Source: Burkholderia catarinensis (GTDB lineage Bacteria > Pseudomonadota > Gammaproteobacteria > Burkholderiales > Burkholderiaceae). From it: DNA of 64,000 bases. A program made the position numbers and the translations under genes. Every line of letters begins with the position of its first letter. Position 1 is the first letter of the stretch. Of the stretch, positions 1-9,018 are shown piece by piece. The stretch spans positions 62,001 through 126,000 of the forward strand of contig NZ_MDEQ02000007.1 in the NCBI RefSeq assembly GCF_001883705.2. Reading direction: 5' to 3'. The notes beneath the pieces are model-generated. The model was not told where the DNA came from. It did not search any database and saw nothing but the letters and a program-made list of their open reading frames with translations.

Positions 1-824
1 GCCTGAAGGTCACGCCGCAGATGCTCGACCTCGCCCCGCGGCTGAAGGCGTGGTCGACGATCTCGGTCGGCTACGACAACTTCGACGTCGCGGATCTCAC
101 GCGGCGCGGCATCGTGCTTGCGCATACGCCCGACGTGCTGACCGAGTCGACCGCCGATACGGTGTTTTCGCTGATCCTCGCGTCCGCGCGACGCGTGGTC
201 GAGTTGGCCGAGTGGGTGAAGGCCGGCCACTGGCATCGCAGCATCGGCCCCGACCTGTACGGCACCGACGTGCAGGGCAAGACGCTCGGTATCGTGGGGC
301 TCGGGCGGATCGGCGGCGCGGTCGCGCGCCGCGCGGCGCTCGGCTTCCGGATGCAGGTGCTGTACGCGAACCGGTCCGCGCATGCGGAAGCCGAGACGCA
401 GTACGGCGCACGGCGCGTGACGCTCGACGAGCTGCTCGCGCAAGCGGATTTCGTGTGCGTGCAGGTGCCGCTGTCGCCGGAAACGCGCCACCTGATCGGC
501 GCGCCCGAATTCGCGAAGATGAAGCGCGGCGTGATCCTGATCAACGCGTCGCGCGGGCCCGTGGTCGACGAAGCCGCGCTGGTCGACGCGCTGCGCGCGG
601 GCACGATCCGCGGCGCGGGGCTCGACGTGTTCGAGAAGGAGCCGCTGCCGGCGGATTCGCCGCTGCTGCAGATGAAGAATGTCGTCGCGCTGCCGCATAT
701 CGGCTCGGCGACGCACGAGACGCGCCACGCGATGGCGCGCTGCGCTGCGGAAAACCTGGTCGGCGCGCTGGCCGGCACGCTGCGCACGAATCTCGTCAAT
801 CCGGACGCGCTCGCGCGGGCCTGA
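1..824 (+). CDS. kguD: 2-hydroxyacid dehydrogenase (2-ketogluconate / glyoxylate-hydroxypyruvate reductase type), 5' end outside window
   Basis: The reading frame is open from base 3, so the gene starts upstream and only its last ~273 codons are here. The protein is a D-isomer-specific NAD(P)-dependent 2-hydroxyacid dehydrogenase. The nucleotide-binding GxGxxG is visible in [15 protein letters not shown], followed by the catalytic Arg region ([11 protein letters not shown]), the Glu region ([10 protein letters not shown]) and the catalytic His in [13 protein letters not shown]. Sequence pattern and length match the GhrB/KguD branch, which reduces 2-ketogluconate(-6-phosphate) and related 2-ketoacids in the cytosol. 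The next gene is a PtxS-like LacI regulator, the usual neighbour of 2-ketogluconate genes, so KguD is the preferred reading. GhrB-like glyoxylate reductase is the alternative. Confidence 0.85.
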   Translation, partial: LKVTPQMLDLAPRLKAWSTISVGYDNFDVADLTRRGIVLAHTPDVLTESTADTVFSLILASARRVVELAEWVKAGHWHRSIGPDLYGTDVQGKTLGIVGLGRIGGAVARRAALGFRMQVLYANRSAHAEAETQYGARRVTLDELLAQADFVCVQVPLSPETRHLIGAPEFAKMKRGVILINASRGPVVDEAALVDALRAGTIRGAGLDVFEKEPLPADSPLLQMKNVVALPHIGSATHETRHAMARCAAENLVGALAGTLRTNLVNPDALARA

Positions 825-1050
825 GCCGCGGCGGGTAACGGGTCGGCAATCGGGTCGGCAATCGGCCGGCGGGGTTAGAGGCGAGGGTCTTGGTGCCGGA
901 GGGCTGGCTGCGTTATGATCGCCCGCTTGTCGCATCGACGGCACGGCACCGCTGCCGGCGGCGTCCGGCGACGGGCATTCGCGCCAGGTCCGGTGCGGCC
1001 GACTGCTGTTGCACGTGACCGGAACGGGCGCCGACGCGCCGGTGCCGATC

Positions 1051-1246
1051 GACCGCGAAGCATGGGATCAGCGCAGGCGCTGAAGCGCGAACGTTGTTCG
1101 ACCGCGAAGCATGGGACCAGCGCAGGCGCTGAAGCGCGAACGCTGTTCGACCGCGAAGCATGGGACCCGCGTAAGCGCTGAAGCGCTAACGCTGGTCGAC
1201 CGCGAAGCATGGGATCAGCGTAAGCGCTAAAGCGCTAACGCTGATC
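1051..1246. repeat. Four tandem copies of a 49-bp repeat upstream of ptxS
   Basis: Four head-to-tail units occupy 1051-1099, 1100-1148, 1149-1197 and 1198-1246. Each begins GACCGCGAAGCATGGGA and ends in a TC that runs into the GAC of the next. Units differ at a few positions (for example AGCGC versus AGCGCT) but the 49-bp period is exact. Each unit contains self-complementary AGCGCT/GCGC motifs, so the array could fold or bind a regulator several times. It fills most of the 514-bp gap between the dehydrogenase gene and ptxS. Just before it, at about 840-867, there is a small direct duplication (GGGTCGGCAATC twice). No gene is seen in this gap. Confidence 0.95.
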
Positions 1247-1338
1247 GACAGGAGAGTCCGCCGGGTGGCTTACTTTTCCAACAACAAAGGTCCGTCTGCT
1301 CACAAAGCGGCGCGGATCGTACGCCGCGAGGCACGACA

Positions 1339-2382
1339 GTGACCGATTCGCAACCTACCCCGACGCGTCCGGCGACGATCAGCGATGTCGCGCGCGAGGC
1401 CGGCACGGGCAAGACCAGCGTGTCGCGCTACCTGAACGGCGAGACGCACGTGCTGTCCGCCGATCTGCGCCAGCGGATCGAGGTGGCCATCGCGCGGCTC
1501 AATTACCGGCCGAACCAGATGGCGCGCGGGCTCAAGCGCGGCCGCAACCGGCTGCTCGGCATGCTCGCGGCCGACCTGACCAATCCATACACCATCGAAG
1601 TGCTGCAAGGCGTCGAGGCCGCGTGCCATGCGCTTGGCTACATGCCGCTCATCTGTCACGCGGCGAACGAGGTCGAGATGGAGCGCCGCTTCCTGCAGCT
1701 GCTCACGACCTACCGTGTCGAAGGCCTGATCGTCAACGCGCTTGGCGCAGACGAAGACGTGCTGCGCCCGCTGCGCGGCGCCGGCATCCCGGCCGTGCTC
1801 GTCGACCGGACCGTCGAGGGCTTCGAGGCTGACCTGATCGGCCTCGACAACGCCGACGCGATCGAGACGGCGCTCGCGCACCTGGTCGAACACGGCTTCG
1901 ACGCGATCCATTTCGTCGTGCAACCGTTCGAGCGCGTCAGCTCGCGGCGCGTGCGCGAGGCTGCATTCCGCGCGGCGCTGGACGCGCGCGGGCTGCCGGT
2001 GCCGCCGACGGTCGTGCTCGACCTGAACGAGCCCGACGCGGCCGCGGCGGCGCTCGCCGACGTCGATGCCCGTATCGACGACGCGGCGCGGCGCGGCGTG
2101 CGCGCGGCGCTGTTTGCCGCGAACGCGCCGGTCGCGCTCGCGATCGCGCGCCACCTGCGCGCGCGTTTCGGCGCGGCATGGCAGCAGAAGGCGGCGCTGC
2201 TGTCGATCGACGATCCGGAATGGGCCGAGCTGATCGGCATCACGACGATCCGTCAGCCGACCTACGAAATCGGCTACAAGGCCGTCGAATTCGTGCACGA
2301 ACGGATCGACGGTGTGGCGGGCGACGTGCGCGTCGCGATGCTGCCGGGCGAGCTGATTGCGCGCGCGTCGACTGCAAGCTGA
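1339..2382 (+). CDS. ptxS: LacI-family transcriptional regulator, PtxS-like
   Basis: A 347-residue LacI/GalR repressor. The N-terminal helix-turn-helix is at about residues 12-35 (TISDVAREAGTGKTSVSRYL), with a hinge helix near residue 60 and a periplasmic-binding-like effector domain to the end. The start is a GTG preceded by a GAGG-containing stretch; the HTH begins at the expected distance from it. Position directly downstream of a KguD-like reductase gene on the same strand fits PtxS, which in Pseudomonas senses 2-ketogluconate and represses the kgu operon and itself. Family is certain; effector is inferred from context. The 49-bp repeat array lies immediately upstream and could be part of its control region. 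Confidence 0.85.
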   Translation: MTDSQPTPTRPATISDVAREAGTGKTSVSRYLNGETHVLSADLRQRIEVAIARLNYRPNQMARGLKRGRNRLLGMLAADLTNPYTIEVLQGVEAACHALGYMPLICHAANEVEMERRFLQLLTTYRVEGLIVNALGADEDVLRPLRGAGIPAVLVDRTVEGFEADLIGLDNADAIETALAHLVEHGFDAIHFVVQPFERVSSRRVREAAFRAALDARGLPVPPTVVLDLNEPDAAAAALADVDARIDDAARRGVRAALFAANAPVALAIARHLRARFGAAWQQKAALLSIDDPEWAELIGITTIRQPTYEIGYKAVEFVHERIDGVAGDVRVAMLPGELIARASTAS

Positions 2383-2436
2383 GTATCATGCGGGGCACGC
2401 AGCGCGTCAGGTGCGCTGCCCCGAACAAGGAAATAC

Positions 2437-3225
2437 ATGACTGTCGCTCCCGTCACGCTGGCGGTGCTGATTGCCGCCACGCTGATCATCGCGCTGCTGC
2501 CGCTCGTCCTCTATCGCATCCTGCGCAAGCCGCTTGCGCTCAACCGCCGCGACACGATCGTCGGCGTCGCCGTCTTCACGCTGTTCGCGATGATCGTCGA
2601 ACGCGCGTTCCACGGGCTCGTGCTGAGCCGGACGCCGCCGGATGGCTGGCTGACGCAGCCGCTCGCGTTCGTCGCGTACAGCGCGCTCGCGACCGCCGTG
2701 TTCGAGGAAGTCGGCCGCTATCTCGGGATGCGTTTCCTGAATCGCCGCTACGGCGCGTCGACCGGCGACGGCCGCGGAATCGGCTACGGGATTGGCCACG
2801 GCGGCGCCGAAGCGTGGTTCGTCGGCGTGCTCGTGTGGGGCCAGTGGTCGTATCTCGCGTGGCTCGCGAGCCGCGGCCAGCTCGAGACGCAGCTCTCCGA
2901 CCTGCCGGGCGATACCGTCGTGCGGCTGCACGTGATGCTCGCGACGCTGTCGGCGCAGTCGATCCTGCTGCTGCTGCTCGAACGTTGCTCGGCGTTCGTG
3001 CTGCAGCTTGCGCTGTCGGTGCTGGTCTGGCGCGGCGTGCGCGCCGGCCGCGCGGGCGTGTTGCCGCTCGCGATCGTGCTGCATGCGCTCGCGGCGGCAC
3101 CGGCGCTGCTGTATCAGGTGCGCGTGCTGCCGCCCGCCTGGGTCGAGGCCGGGTATTTCGTGCTGGCCGCGATCCTGGTCGTCGTGCTGGTGAAGGCGTG
3201 CCGGCCGTCGCGTACGGCTGCCTGA
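2437..3225 (+). CDS. YhfC-type intramembrane metalloprotease family protein
   Basis: A 262-residue inner-membrane protein with several hydrophobic segments (about residues 5-27, 40-60, 75-95, 125-145, 160-180 and 210-258). It carries a Glu-Glu pair at about 90-91 (FEEVGRYLG) and, in the next segments, His121 and Glu125 (GIGHGGAEAWF). This arrangement is typical of YhfC/CPBP-related putative metal-dependent intramembrane proteases. ATG start with an AAGGAA ribosome-binding site a few bases upstream. It lies 54 bp after ptxS and 13 bp before the next gene, so cotranscription with the DUF3022 gene is likely. Substrate unknown. Confidence 0.7.
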   Translation: MTVAPVTLAVLIAATLIIALLPLVLYRILRKPLALNRRDTIVGVAVFTLFAMIVERAFHGLVLSRTPPDGWLTQPLAFVAYSALATAVFEEVGRYLGMRFLNRRYGASTGDGRGIGYGIGHGGAEAWFVGVLVWGQWSYLAWLASRGQLETQLSDLPGDTVVRLHVMLATLSAQSILLLLLERCSAFVLQLALSVLVWRGVRAGRAGVLPLAIVLHALAAAPALLYQVRVLPPAWVEAGYFVLAAILVVVLVKACRPSRTAA

Positions 3226-3238
3226 CGGGAGAGACGGG

Positions 3239-3601
3239 ATGGACGACTATCTGATCGAATGCCAGAGCGCGGAATTCGACGCGCTCGCGCGCGTGATCTG
3301 CGATCTCTTTCCGGAGCAGACGCGCTTCGCCGAAAGCAGCGACGCGCGCGGACGGTTCCTGTCCGTGCACTGGCTCGCGATGCGTTTCGGCGCGACGCCG
3401 AAGCGGATGACGCTCGATATCCGCATCGTGCCGGCCGCGCTCGCGCGCTACCTGGCGCTCAAGCCGATGCAGCGTGCGCGCAGCCAGGCGGTACTGCATG
3501 CGTATACGGAAGCGATGCTCGGGTCGCTCGAGGAGCGGCATGCGGCAGGCGAAGCCGTCGAGCGCGACGCGGAACTCGAACTCGACGAAGACTTTGCGTG
3601 A
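3239..3601 (+). CDS. DUF3022-type small protein
   Basis: A 120-residue soluble, acidic-tailed protein. ATG start preceded by a purine-rich GGGAGAGACGGG. No signal peptide or membrane segment. The composition and pattern (N-terminal ECQSAEFDALARVICDLFP, then a beta-rich middle, acidic C-terminus ELELDEDFA) agree with the DUF3022 family found in Burkholderia. No function is established for that family. It follows the YhfC-like gene by 13 bp, which suggests one transcript; the gene after it is on the opposite strand (convergent ends, 33-bp gap). Confidence 0.6.
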   Translation: MDDYLIECQSAEFDALARVICDLFPEQTRFAESSDARGRFLSVHWLAMRFGATPKRMTLDIRIVPAALARYLALKPMQRARSQAVLHAYTEAMLGSLEERHAAGEAVERDAELELDEDFA

Positions 3602-3634
3602 ACGTTCGCGCCGGCGCGCTGCCGGTGCGCCGCA

Positions 3635-4066
3635 TTACGCGTCGCGGTAGACCTGCGCGAAGCGCTGCGCCTGCACGACGCCGTAGTCGCCGGGCGCGTA
3701 CTGCATCACCCAGTCGCCGGCAACGCCGCGCAGCGTGTCGCCGTTTTCCGAGCGGGCGATCGTAAACGGTTCGTCCATCCGGCGGGCGAGCACGACGGCA
3801 GGCCGGTTCCGGTAGGCGCCCGGTGTGCCGTGCGCGAGTGCCGGATCGGCGGGCAGGTATTTGGCGTCGAAGCGTGCGCGCGACACGACCCAGCGGTCGC
3901 CGGTCGAGCCGGTGATCAGCGCGTCGCCCGCGGCATAGCGGTTCGGGCCTTCGAGGCTCATCAGTTCGCCGTCGGCATCCGCGAAGGAAACGGCGACGGT
4001 TTCGTCCTTGACGACGCGACGAGCCTGCGGATCGGTGCGCAGATCGATGTGCTTGAGTTCGAGCAT
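3635..4066 (-). CDS. PGDYG-motif protein
   Basis: A 143-residue cytosolic protein with the diagnostic APGDYGVV near the C-terminus (about residues 124-131), which defines a small bacterial domain family of unknown function. Two related halves are suggested: each has a short beta-rich stretch with RWVVSRARF or FTIARSENG-like strands. ATG start at 4064-4066. It is convergent with the DUF3022 gene and separated by about 130 bp from the Spy-like gene downstream. No partner or pathway can be assigned from context. Confidence 0.65.
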   Translation of the reverse strand: MLELKHIDLRTDPQARRVVKDETVAVSFADADGELMSLEGPNRYAAGDALITGSTGDRWVVSRARFDAKYLPADPALAHGTPGAYRNRPAVVLARRMDEPFTIARSENGDTLRGVAGDWVMQYAPGDYGVVQAQRFAQVYRDA

Positions 4067-4194
4067 GGCGGGGGAAGTGCGGGAAAAGCCGGAGCTTATC
4101 CCGAATTCGGCGCGCCGTGTGACGCGCCGATCGCCTGGAGCGGGCGCGGCGCCGTTCGGCCCGGACGGGCAGCGCGGCGCCGGCGGGGAGAGGG

Positions 4195-4746
4195 TCAGGG
4201 CTGCGCCGGTGCGCTTGCGGCCGGCGCGGCTGCCGCCTTGCCTTCCTTGCCCTTCGTCTTGCCCTTGCCGCGATGCTCGCCGTCGTGGTGCAGCCAGCTG
4301 CGGAACGTCGTGTCGGCCAGCGCCTTCTGCTCGGCAGGGAATTTCTCGTAGAGCGGCGCGAATGCGTCGGCGAGCTTCTTCGCACCGTCGGCGTTCGCCT
4401 GCGACAGTTCCGCATACTGCTTGATGTCGTCGAGCGCGGAGACGTCGTGCTTGGCCATCCGTTCGCTATAGAGGCGGCCCATCGTGTCGCCGTTGTCGCG
4501 CATCGTATCGGCGAACGTCTTCCATTGCGGTTCCTGCGCCGACGTGATCTTCAACTGGTCGTGCAGGTACTTGATGCGCTGCTCGACGCGCGCTTCGTGG
4601 CGTGCCGCACGCTGCTCGGCGGTCGGTGCCGACGCCGCGGCCGCGGCCGGCGTGGCCTGAGCGGGCGCTTGCGGCTGCGCCGGGGTTTGCGCGAACGCGC
4701 TGGCTGCAACGACGAGCGTAGCGAGGGTGAGCGAGATTTTCTTCAT
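4195..4746 (-). CDS. Periplasmic Spy/LTXXQ-like protein
   Basis: A 183-residue exported protein. The start was placed at the ATG at 4744-4746, because it gives a clean signal peptide (MKKISLTLATLVVAASAFAQ, cleavage after AFA) and a GGAGAG-type ribosome-binding site. Longer upstream frames lack both. The mature part begins with a Pro/Ala/Gln-rich linker, then a helical region (about residues 55-150) with the LKITSAQEPQWKTFADTM pattern typical of the Spy/CpxP LTXXQ fold. The C-terminus is Lys/Ala-rich and low complexity. Spy-like proteins are periplasmic chaperones induced by envelope stress. It is divergent from the Lrp-type regulator gene. Confidence 0.7.
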   Translation of the reverse strand: MKKISLTLATLVVAASAFAQTPAQPQAPAQATPAAAAASAPTAEQRAARHEARVEQRIKYLHDQLKITSAQEPQWKTFADTMRDNGDTMGRLYSERMAKHDVSALDDIKQYAELSQANADGAKKLADAFAPLYEKFPAEQKALADTTFRSWLHHDGEHRGKGKTKGKEGKAAAAPAASAPAQP

Positions 4747-4873
4747 GGTTGGCTCTCCGGGGTGGTGTCTTGCGAGCGGGCACGGCGGCAACTGCCGCAA
4801 GCGCGCATCTCGCGTCGCCCACTATTAGTAGCATGTTGCGTGCGGCGCGGCAGAGAATGCGACACTTGCTTAC

Positions 4874-4911
4874 ATCCGATACGAATCGAAATTGAAAGGT
4901 TGATATCGGAT
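4874..4911. promoter_or_regulatory. Inverted repeat in the divergent spy-like / lrp-like promoter region
   Basis: ATCCGATA at 4874-4881 and TATCGGAT at 4904-4911 are perfect reverse complements separated by 22 bp. A second nested pair, GAATC / GATTC, lies just inside and overlapping. The region is noticeably AT-richer than its surroundings and lies between two divergent genes. A dyad operator, possibly autoregulation by the adjacent Lrp/AsnC protein, is an inference. Confidence 0.4.
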
Positions 4912-5001
4912 TCGGGCGATGCCGTTTGGGCGTGCCGGCGTTCGGCGCTATCATCGCGTCAACTTCCACTTAGCCGGCGCGTCGCGCGCCGGTCCGGCCT
5001 C

Positions 5002-5466
5002 ATGCGTCCACCCCGTCTCGACCAACTCGACGATCTCGACCGGCAGCTCGTTGCGCTGCTGCAAGCCGATGCGCGCGCCAGCGTCGCGGATCTCGCGCGC
5101 CAGCTCGACGTCGCGCGCACGACGGTCGTCGCACGCATCGCACGGCTCGAACGCACCAACGTGATCGCCGGCTACAGCGTCCGGCTCGGGCAGGACGTGC
5201 TCGACGCGAGCATCTACGCGTATGTCGGCATCATCCTCACGCCGAAGTTCGGCAAGGACGTATTGCGCAAGCTCGACCGGATGCCCGAAGTGCAGCTGCT
5301 GTGCGCGGTGAGCGGCGAGTACGATTACGTCGCGTGGCTGCGCGCCGATTCGCCCGAACGGCTCAACGACCTGCTCGACCAGATCGGCACGCTCGAAGGC
5401 GTCGAGCGCACGACGACGTCGATCATTCTTTCGCGCAAGATCGATCGCGGGACGATCGGCGGCTGA
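5002..5466 (+). CDS. Lrp/AsnC-family transcriptional regulator
   Basis: A 154-residue regulator with a winged HTH at residues 5-60 (LDDLDRQLVALLQADARAS, then VADLARQLDVARTTVVARI) and a C-terminal RAM ligand-binding/oligomerisation domain (about 75-145, with the SGEYDYVAWLR core). The ATG at 5002 gives the usual family length; the frame is open further upstream but that part has no HTH-like homology. Such proteins sense amino acids and act as dimers or octamers. The gene ends 3 bp before the stop of the convergent histidine kinase gene. Target unknown; divergence from the Spy-like gene makes that one candidate. Confidence 0.9.
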   Translation: MRPPRLDQLDDLDRQLVALLQADARASVADLARQLDVARTTVVARIARLERTNVIAGYSVRLGQDVLDASIYAYVGIILTPKFGKDVLRKLDRMPEVQLLCAVSGEYDYVAWLRADSPERLNDLLDQIGTLEGVERTTTSIILSRKIDRGTIGG

Positions 5467-5469
5467 CGC

Positions 5470-6894
5470 TCAGGTGCGGTGTACGTCGCGCGGCGCGTCT
5501 TGCGCTGGCGCATCGGCCCGGTTGTCGGGCTGCATCGTGCCGGGCGGCCGCGCGAGCGGAATCCGCACCGATACGCGCAACCCGCGCGAGGCCCGTTCGT
5601 CCGCATACGCGAGCGTGATGCCGGCACCCATCCGGTCCGCGAGGATCTTCACGATCGACAGGCCGAGCCCCGAGCCGATCTGCGCGTTGCCGGGCACCCG
5701 GTAGAACGGATCGAACACACGCTCGAGTTCATGCGGCGCGATGCCCGGCCCGGTGTCGGCGATCGTCACGCACGCGTGCGTGTCCGTGCGTTGCGCCGAC
5801 AGATCCACGCGTCCGCCGGGCGGCGTGTAGCGGATCGCGTTGTCGACGAGATTCATGACCAGCGACGCGAGTTCGAGCTCGTCGACGGGCACGCGGGTGT
5901 CCGGGCCGTCTTCGACGCCGATGTCGATCGCTTTCGCCTCGGCGAGCGGCATCAGGTCTTCCAGTACGCGGCGATAGATCGCATGCACCGACACGGCGCC
6001 GGGCGGTGCGGCCGGTGCGCTTTGCGCACGCGCGAGCGCGAGGAGCTGCCCGATCAGGTGGCGGCTGCGGTCGAGCCCGCCGCGCAGCGCGGCGAGCCGC
6101 GCGCGCGCATCGTCGGGCAGGTCGGTGTCGGCGAGGCGCTCGGCCTGCAGCGACATCGCGGTGAGCGGCGAGCGCAGCTCGTGCGCGGCATCGGCGACGA
6201 AGCGGCGCTGCGCGTCGACCGATTGCGCGACGCGCGCGAGCATCCGGTTGATCGCGACGACGAACGGCCGCACCTCGACCGGCACGCGATCGGCCGCCAC
6301 GGGGCGCAGGTCGTGCTCGTCGCGCGCGTCGATGCCGGCGGACAGCGCGGCCACCGGGCGGAACAGCTTGCGCACGAGATCGGCGACGAGCAGCAGCAGG
6401 ATCGGCACGAGGATCAAGAGCGGCAGCGCGGTGCGCCACGCGCTTTCGCGCGCCACGTCGTCGCGCATGCCGGCTTCCTGCGCGACCGCGATGCGCTCGC
6501 CGTTCGCGAATGTATGGACCATCACGCGATATACGTTGCCGCCGACATCGACGGTATGCAGCCCGTCGGCGAGCGTCGGCGGCAGCGCAAGCCGCGGCGC
6601 GCCGTCGGCGGCCGGCTGCGGAGCGCCGCCGAGCGGCTGCACGATCACGCGCGACAGTTCGTCGCTTTCGCGTGCGGGCCCGGCGCCGGCGGCACGGGGC
6701 GAAGGCGCACGCTCGCGGTCGAGCAGCGTCGCGACCTCGCGCAGCACGTCGTCCTGCAATTCGTGCGCTTCGTCGAATGCCGATGAAAACGAGAACGCGG
6801 CCGCGGCCGTCGCGACGACCAGGATCGCGGCCGACAGCGCGACCGACAGGCGGAACCCGATCGACTCGCTCAGGCGTTTCTTGAAACCATCCAT
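5470..6894 (-). CDS. Sensor histidine kinase, QseC/PmrB-like
   Basis: A 474-residue membrane histidine kinase. TM1 at about 14-38 and TM2 at about 153-172 flank a periplasmic sensor loop; a HAMP segment follows. The DHp domain contains the phosphoacceptor His238 (DAAHELRSPLTA), and the catalytic domain shows the N box (LVMNLVDNAIRYTP), G1 (DTGPGIA), F box (FDPFYRV) and G2 (GSGLGLS). The start ATG lies inside the last codons of the response regulator gene (25-nt overlap), so the two are translationally coupled. The signal is unknown; QseC-like kinases respond to metals, pH or envelope conditions. Confidence 0.92.
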   Translation of the reverse strand: MDGFKKRLSESIGFRLSVALSAAILVVATAAAAFSFSSAFDEAHELQDDVLREVATLLDRERAPSPRAAGAGPARESDELSRVIVQPLGGAPQPAADGAPRLALPPTLADGLHTVDVGGNVYRVMVHTFANGERIAVAQEAGMRDDVARESAWRTALPLLILVPILLLLVADLVRKLFRPVAALSAGIDARDEHDLRPVAADRVPVEVRPFVVAINRMLARVAQSVDAQRRFVADAAHELRSPLTAMSLQAERLADTDLPDDARARLAALRGGLDRSRHLIGQLLALARAQSAPAAPPGAVSVHAIYRRVLEDLMPLAEAKAIDIGVEDGPDTRVPVDELELASLVMNLVDNAIRYTPPGGRVDLSAQRTDTHACVTIADTGPGIAPHELERVFDPFYRVPGNAQIGSGLGLSIVKILADRMGAGITLAYADERASRGLRVSVRIPLARPPGTMQPDNRADAPAQDAPRDVHRT

Positions 6895-7535
6895 CCCGCC
6901 CCCCTGACGTTCTTGATCACGGTGCTGCCGAGCTTGCGGCGCAGCGAATGGATCAGGAACTCGACCGCGTTGCTTTCGACTTCCTCTCCCCAGCCGTACA
7001 GGCGATCCTCGAGCTCGCGACGCGACAGGATTGCGCCGGGGCGTACCAGCAGCGCGCGCAGCAGCGAGAACTCGCGATTCGACAGCGGCACCGGCGCGTG
7101 CCCGTCGACGGTGGCTTCGCGCGTCGCCGGGTCGAGCGACACGACCCCGTTGCTCAGCAGCGGCGCGGCCGAACCGGCCCGGCGCCGGATCGCGACGCGA
7201 ATCCGCGCGAGCAGCTCGGCCATCTCGAACGGCTTCACGATGTAGTCGTCGGCGCCGCCGTCGAGGCCGCGCAGGCGATCGTCGAGGCCGTCGCGCGCGG
7301 TGACGATCAGCAGCGGCGCGCTGGCGTCCTTCGCGCGTATGCCGGCCAGCACGTCGAACCCGTCGCGGCCGGGCAGGCCGAGGTCGAGCAGGACCAGGTC
7401 GTAGGGCTGCGCGGCGAACGCGGTCAACGCGTGCACGCCGTCGGTGACCCAGTCGGTGGCGTACGAAGCGTCCTTCAGCGCGGCATGGACTGCCTCGCCG
7501 ATCATCGGGTCGTCTTCGACGAGCAGTATTCGCAT
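6870..7535 (-). CDS. OmpR-family response regulator, QseB/PmrA-like
   Basis: A 221-residue regulator: receiver domain (1-115) with acidic pocket Glu7/Asp8/Asp9, phosphoacceptor Asp51 (VLLDLGLPG) and Lys in VKPF near residue 100, then an OmpR-type winged helix (about 130-218) with the LSRRELEDRLYGW and NVRGAGWMV elements. Start ATG at 7533-7535. It is the first gene of a two-gene operon and overlaps the kinase start by 25 nt. Its partner is the QseC-like kinase encoded next to it. The regulon cannot be read from the sequence. Confidence 0.93.
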   Translation of the reverse strand: MRILLVEDDPMIGEAVHAALKDASYATDWVTDGVHALTAFAAQPYDLVLLDLGLPGRDGFDVLAGIRAKDASAPLLIVTARDGLDDRLRGLDGGADDYIVKPFEMAELLARIRVAIRRRAGSAAPLLSNGVVSLDPATREATVDGHAPVPLSNREFSLLRALLVRPGAILSRRELEDRLYGWGEEVESNAVEFLIHSLRRKLGSTVIKNVRGAGWMVSRNA

Positions 7536-7617
7536 GCGTGTTCTCCGTGCCGCTCAAACGCCGCCAGCGTATGCGATTCCCGGGCGCGCGTCACGTGCCG
7601 CGCGCCCGCTGCGACGC

Positions 7618-8058
7618 CTATTTGCCGCTGAACCGGTCGAAGGCCGCGAGCAGGTTCTTCATCGCGGCGGCCGAATCGGCCTGGGTCGGATGGTCGGCGC
7701 GCAGCGCGCCGAGCGCACGGTCGATCTCTTGGTCGACCATGTGCCAGTCGGCGGCCGCGCGGGGCTTGAGGCCGGCCTCGGCCGAGTCCCACGCGATCTC
7801 GAGATCCTTGATGCGCGTTTTCGCGCCGGCCAGGTCGCCCTTGCCGACGAGCGTGTTGACGTCGGCGGCGATCGTACGGAACTGCGACAGGTCGCCGAGC
7901 TTCGATGCGCGGGCAGCCGAGGGCGATGCTGCAGCCGACGCGGGTACCGATGTCGATGCGTTCGCATCCTGCTGCTTCGAGCAGCCGGCGGCGGCGCTCA
8001 ACAGGGCAATCGCGGCCGCGGCAACGGCGAGACGGGAAACGGAATACGGGATGCGCAT
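7618..8058 (-). CDS. Putative lipoprotein of unknown function
   Basis: A 146-residue exported protein. The chosen ATG (8056-8058) gives a short basic start, a hydrophobic core and a lipobox ending LSAAAGC at Cys25, so the mature protein should be lipid-anchored. After an Ala/Ser-rich linker the rest is helical ([20 protein letters not shown], later [16 protein letters not shown]), resembling small periplasmic helical proteins. It lies 47 bp downstream of a COG4705-type membrane protein gene on the same strand, so a two-gene operon is likely. No function assigned. Confidence 0.7.
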   Translation of the reverse strand: MRIPYSVSRLAVAAAAIALLSAAAGCSKQQDANASTSVPASAAASPSAARASKLGDLSQFRTIAADVNTLVGKGDLAGAKTRIKDLEIAWDSAEAGLKPRAAADWHMVDQEIDRALGALRADHPTQADSAAAMKNLLAAFDRFSGK

Positions 8059-8105
8059 GGGGTGTCCTCGATTCGATGAACGGAAAGAACGGAAGGGAAA
8101 GGGCG

Positions 8106-8888
8106 TCATTCGGCGGCGCCGGCACGCGAGCGCGGGCCGCTGCCGAACTGCGCGACGGCGACGAGCAGCACGATCACGGTCAGGAACAGCAGGCTCGTCC
8201 AGGCGGCGCCGAAGCCGAGCCCGCCGTATGCACGGTCCTGCGTGAGCAGGTCGCCGAGCGATGCGCCGAACGGGCGCGTCAGGATGTACGCGATCCAGAA
8301 CGCCAGCACCGCATTGACGCCGAGCCGCCACATCGCGAACACGGCCGCGATCAATGCGCCGAAGGAAAGCGCGCCGAGCGTGAAGCCGAGCCCGAGCGCT
8401 TCGGTCGCGAGATCGCCCGCGGCGGTGCCGAGCGCGAACGTGCAGAGGATCGCGGCCCAGTAGAACAGCTCGCGCCGCGGCGTGACGATCGTGTCGATCG
8501 ACAGCGTGCCTTCGACGCGATGCCACACGAAGAAGATCGCGGCGAGCGCGACGGCGAACGCGGCGGTACTCGCATACAGGCTGACGTTCAGGCCGTCGGT
8601 GAGCAGATCGGTGATCTGCGTGCCGACGATGCTGACCAGCACCACCGTGAGCCAGTAGATCCACGGCACGTATCGGCGCGTGCGCAACTGCAGCCACAGC
8701 GCGATCGCGAGCAGCGAGGCCATCCCGATGCGCGTGACGGTCTGGCCGAGGCCCGCGTTGACCGCGAGAAAGTCCGCGCCGGTTTCGCCGACCGTGGTCG
8801 ACATGATCTTGACGATCCAGAACGACAGTGCGACGTCGGGCACCTTGTTCAGCCAGTGCGACGCGCGATTGACGGGCAGGGATTGCAT
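8106..8888 (-). CDS. COG4705-type multi-pass membrane protein
   Basis: A 260-residue integral membrane protein with seven or eight predicted hydrophobic helices. A start at the ATG 8886-8888 is supported by an AAGGAGG ribosome-binding site; an upstream in-frame start lacks it. It opens with a conserved-looking [27 protein letters not shown] element, and a second half repeats the pattern around [15 protein letters not shown], suggesting an internal duplication typical of COG4705 proteins. These are annotated only as membrane proteins. Likely cotranscribed with the downstream lipoprotein gene. Confidence 0.75.
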   Translation of the reverse strand: MQSLPVNRASHWLNKVPDVALSFWIVKIMSTTVGETGADFLAVNAGLGQTVTRIGMASLLAIALWLQLRTRRYVPWIYWLTVVLVSIVGTQITDLLTDGLNVSLYASTAAFAVALAAIFFVWHRVEGTLSIDTIVTPRRELFYWAAILCTFALGTAAGDLATEALGLGFTLGALSFGALIAAVFAMWRLGVNAVLAFWIAYILTRPFGASLGDLLTQDRAYGGLGFGAAWTSLLFLTVIVLLVAVAQFGSGPRSRAGAAE

Positions 8889-9018
8889 GCGATGCCTCCT
8901 TGGAAATGGGGTGGTCGGCATGCAGTCTGAAACGGGAGACTTAGGCCAGCCATAGCGAGGCGGGCAGCAGGGAAAAAGCGTCGTTTCGACATTTCGACGA
9001 AATGCCTAGTCATAACGT

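Noticed and set aside
1051-1246. CRISPR-like array
   Set aside because: Units are contiguous 49-bp repeats without unique spacers, and no cas gene is present.
5470-7557. A single 695-residue fusion of response regulator and kinase
   Set aside because: The N-terminal part is an out-of-frame shadow of the regulator gene; the kinase has its own ATG and TM helix at 6894.
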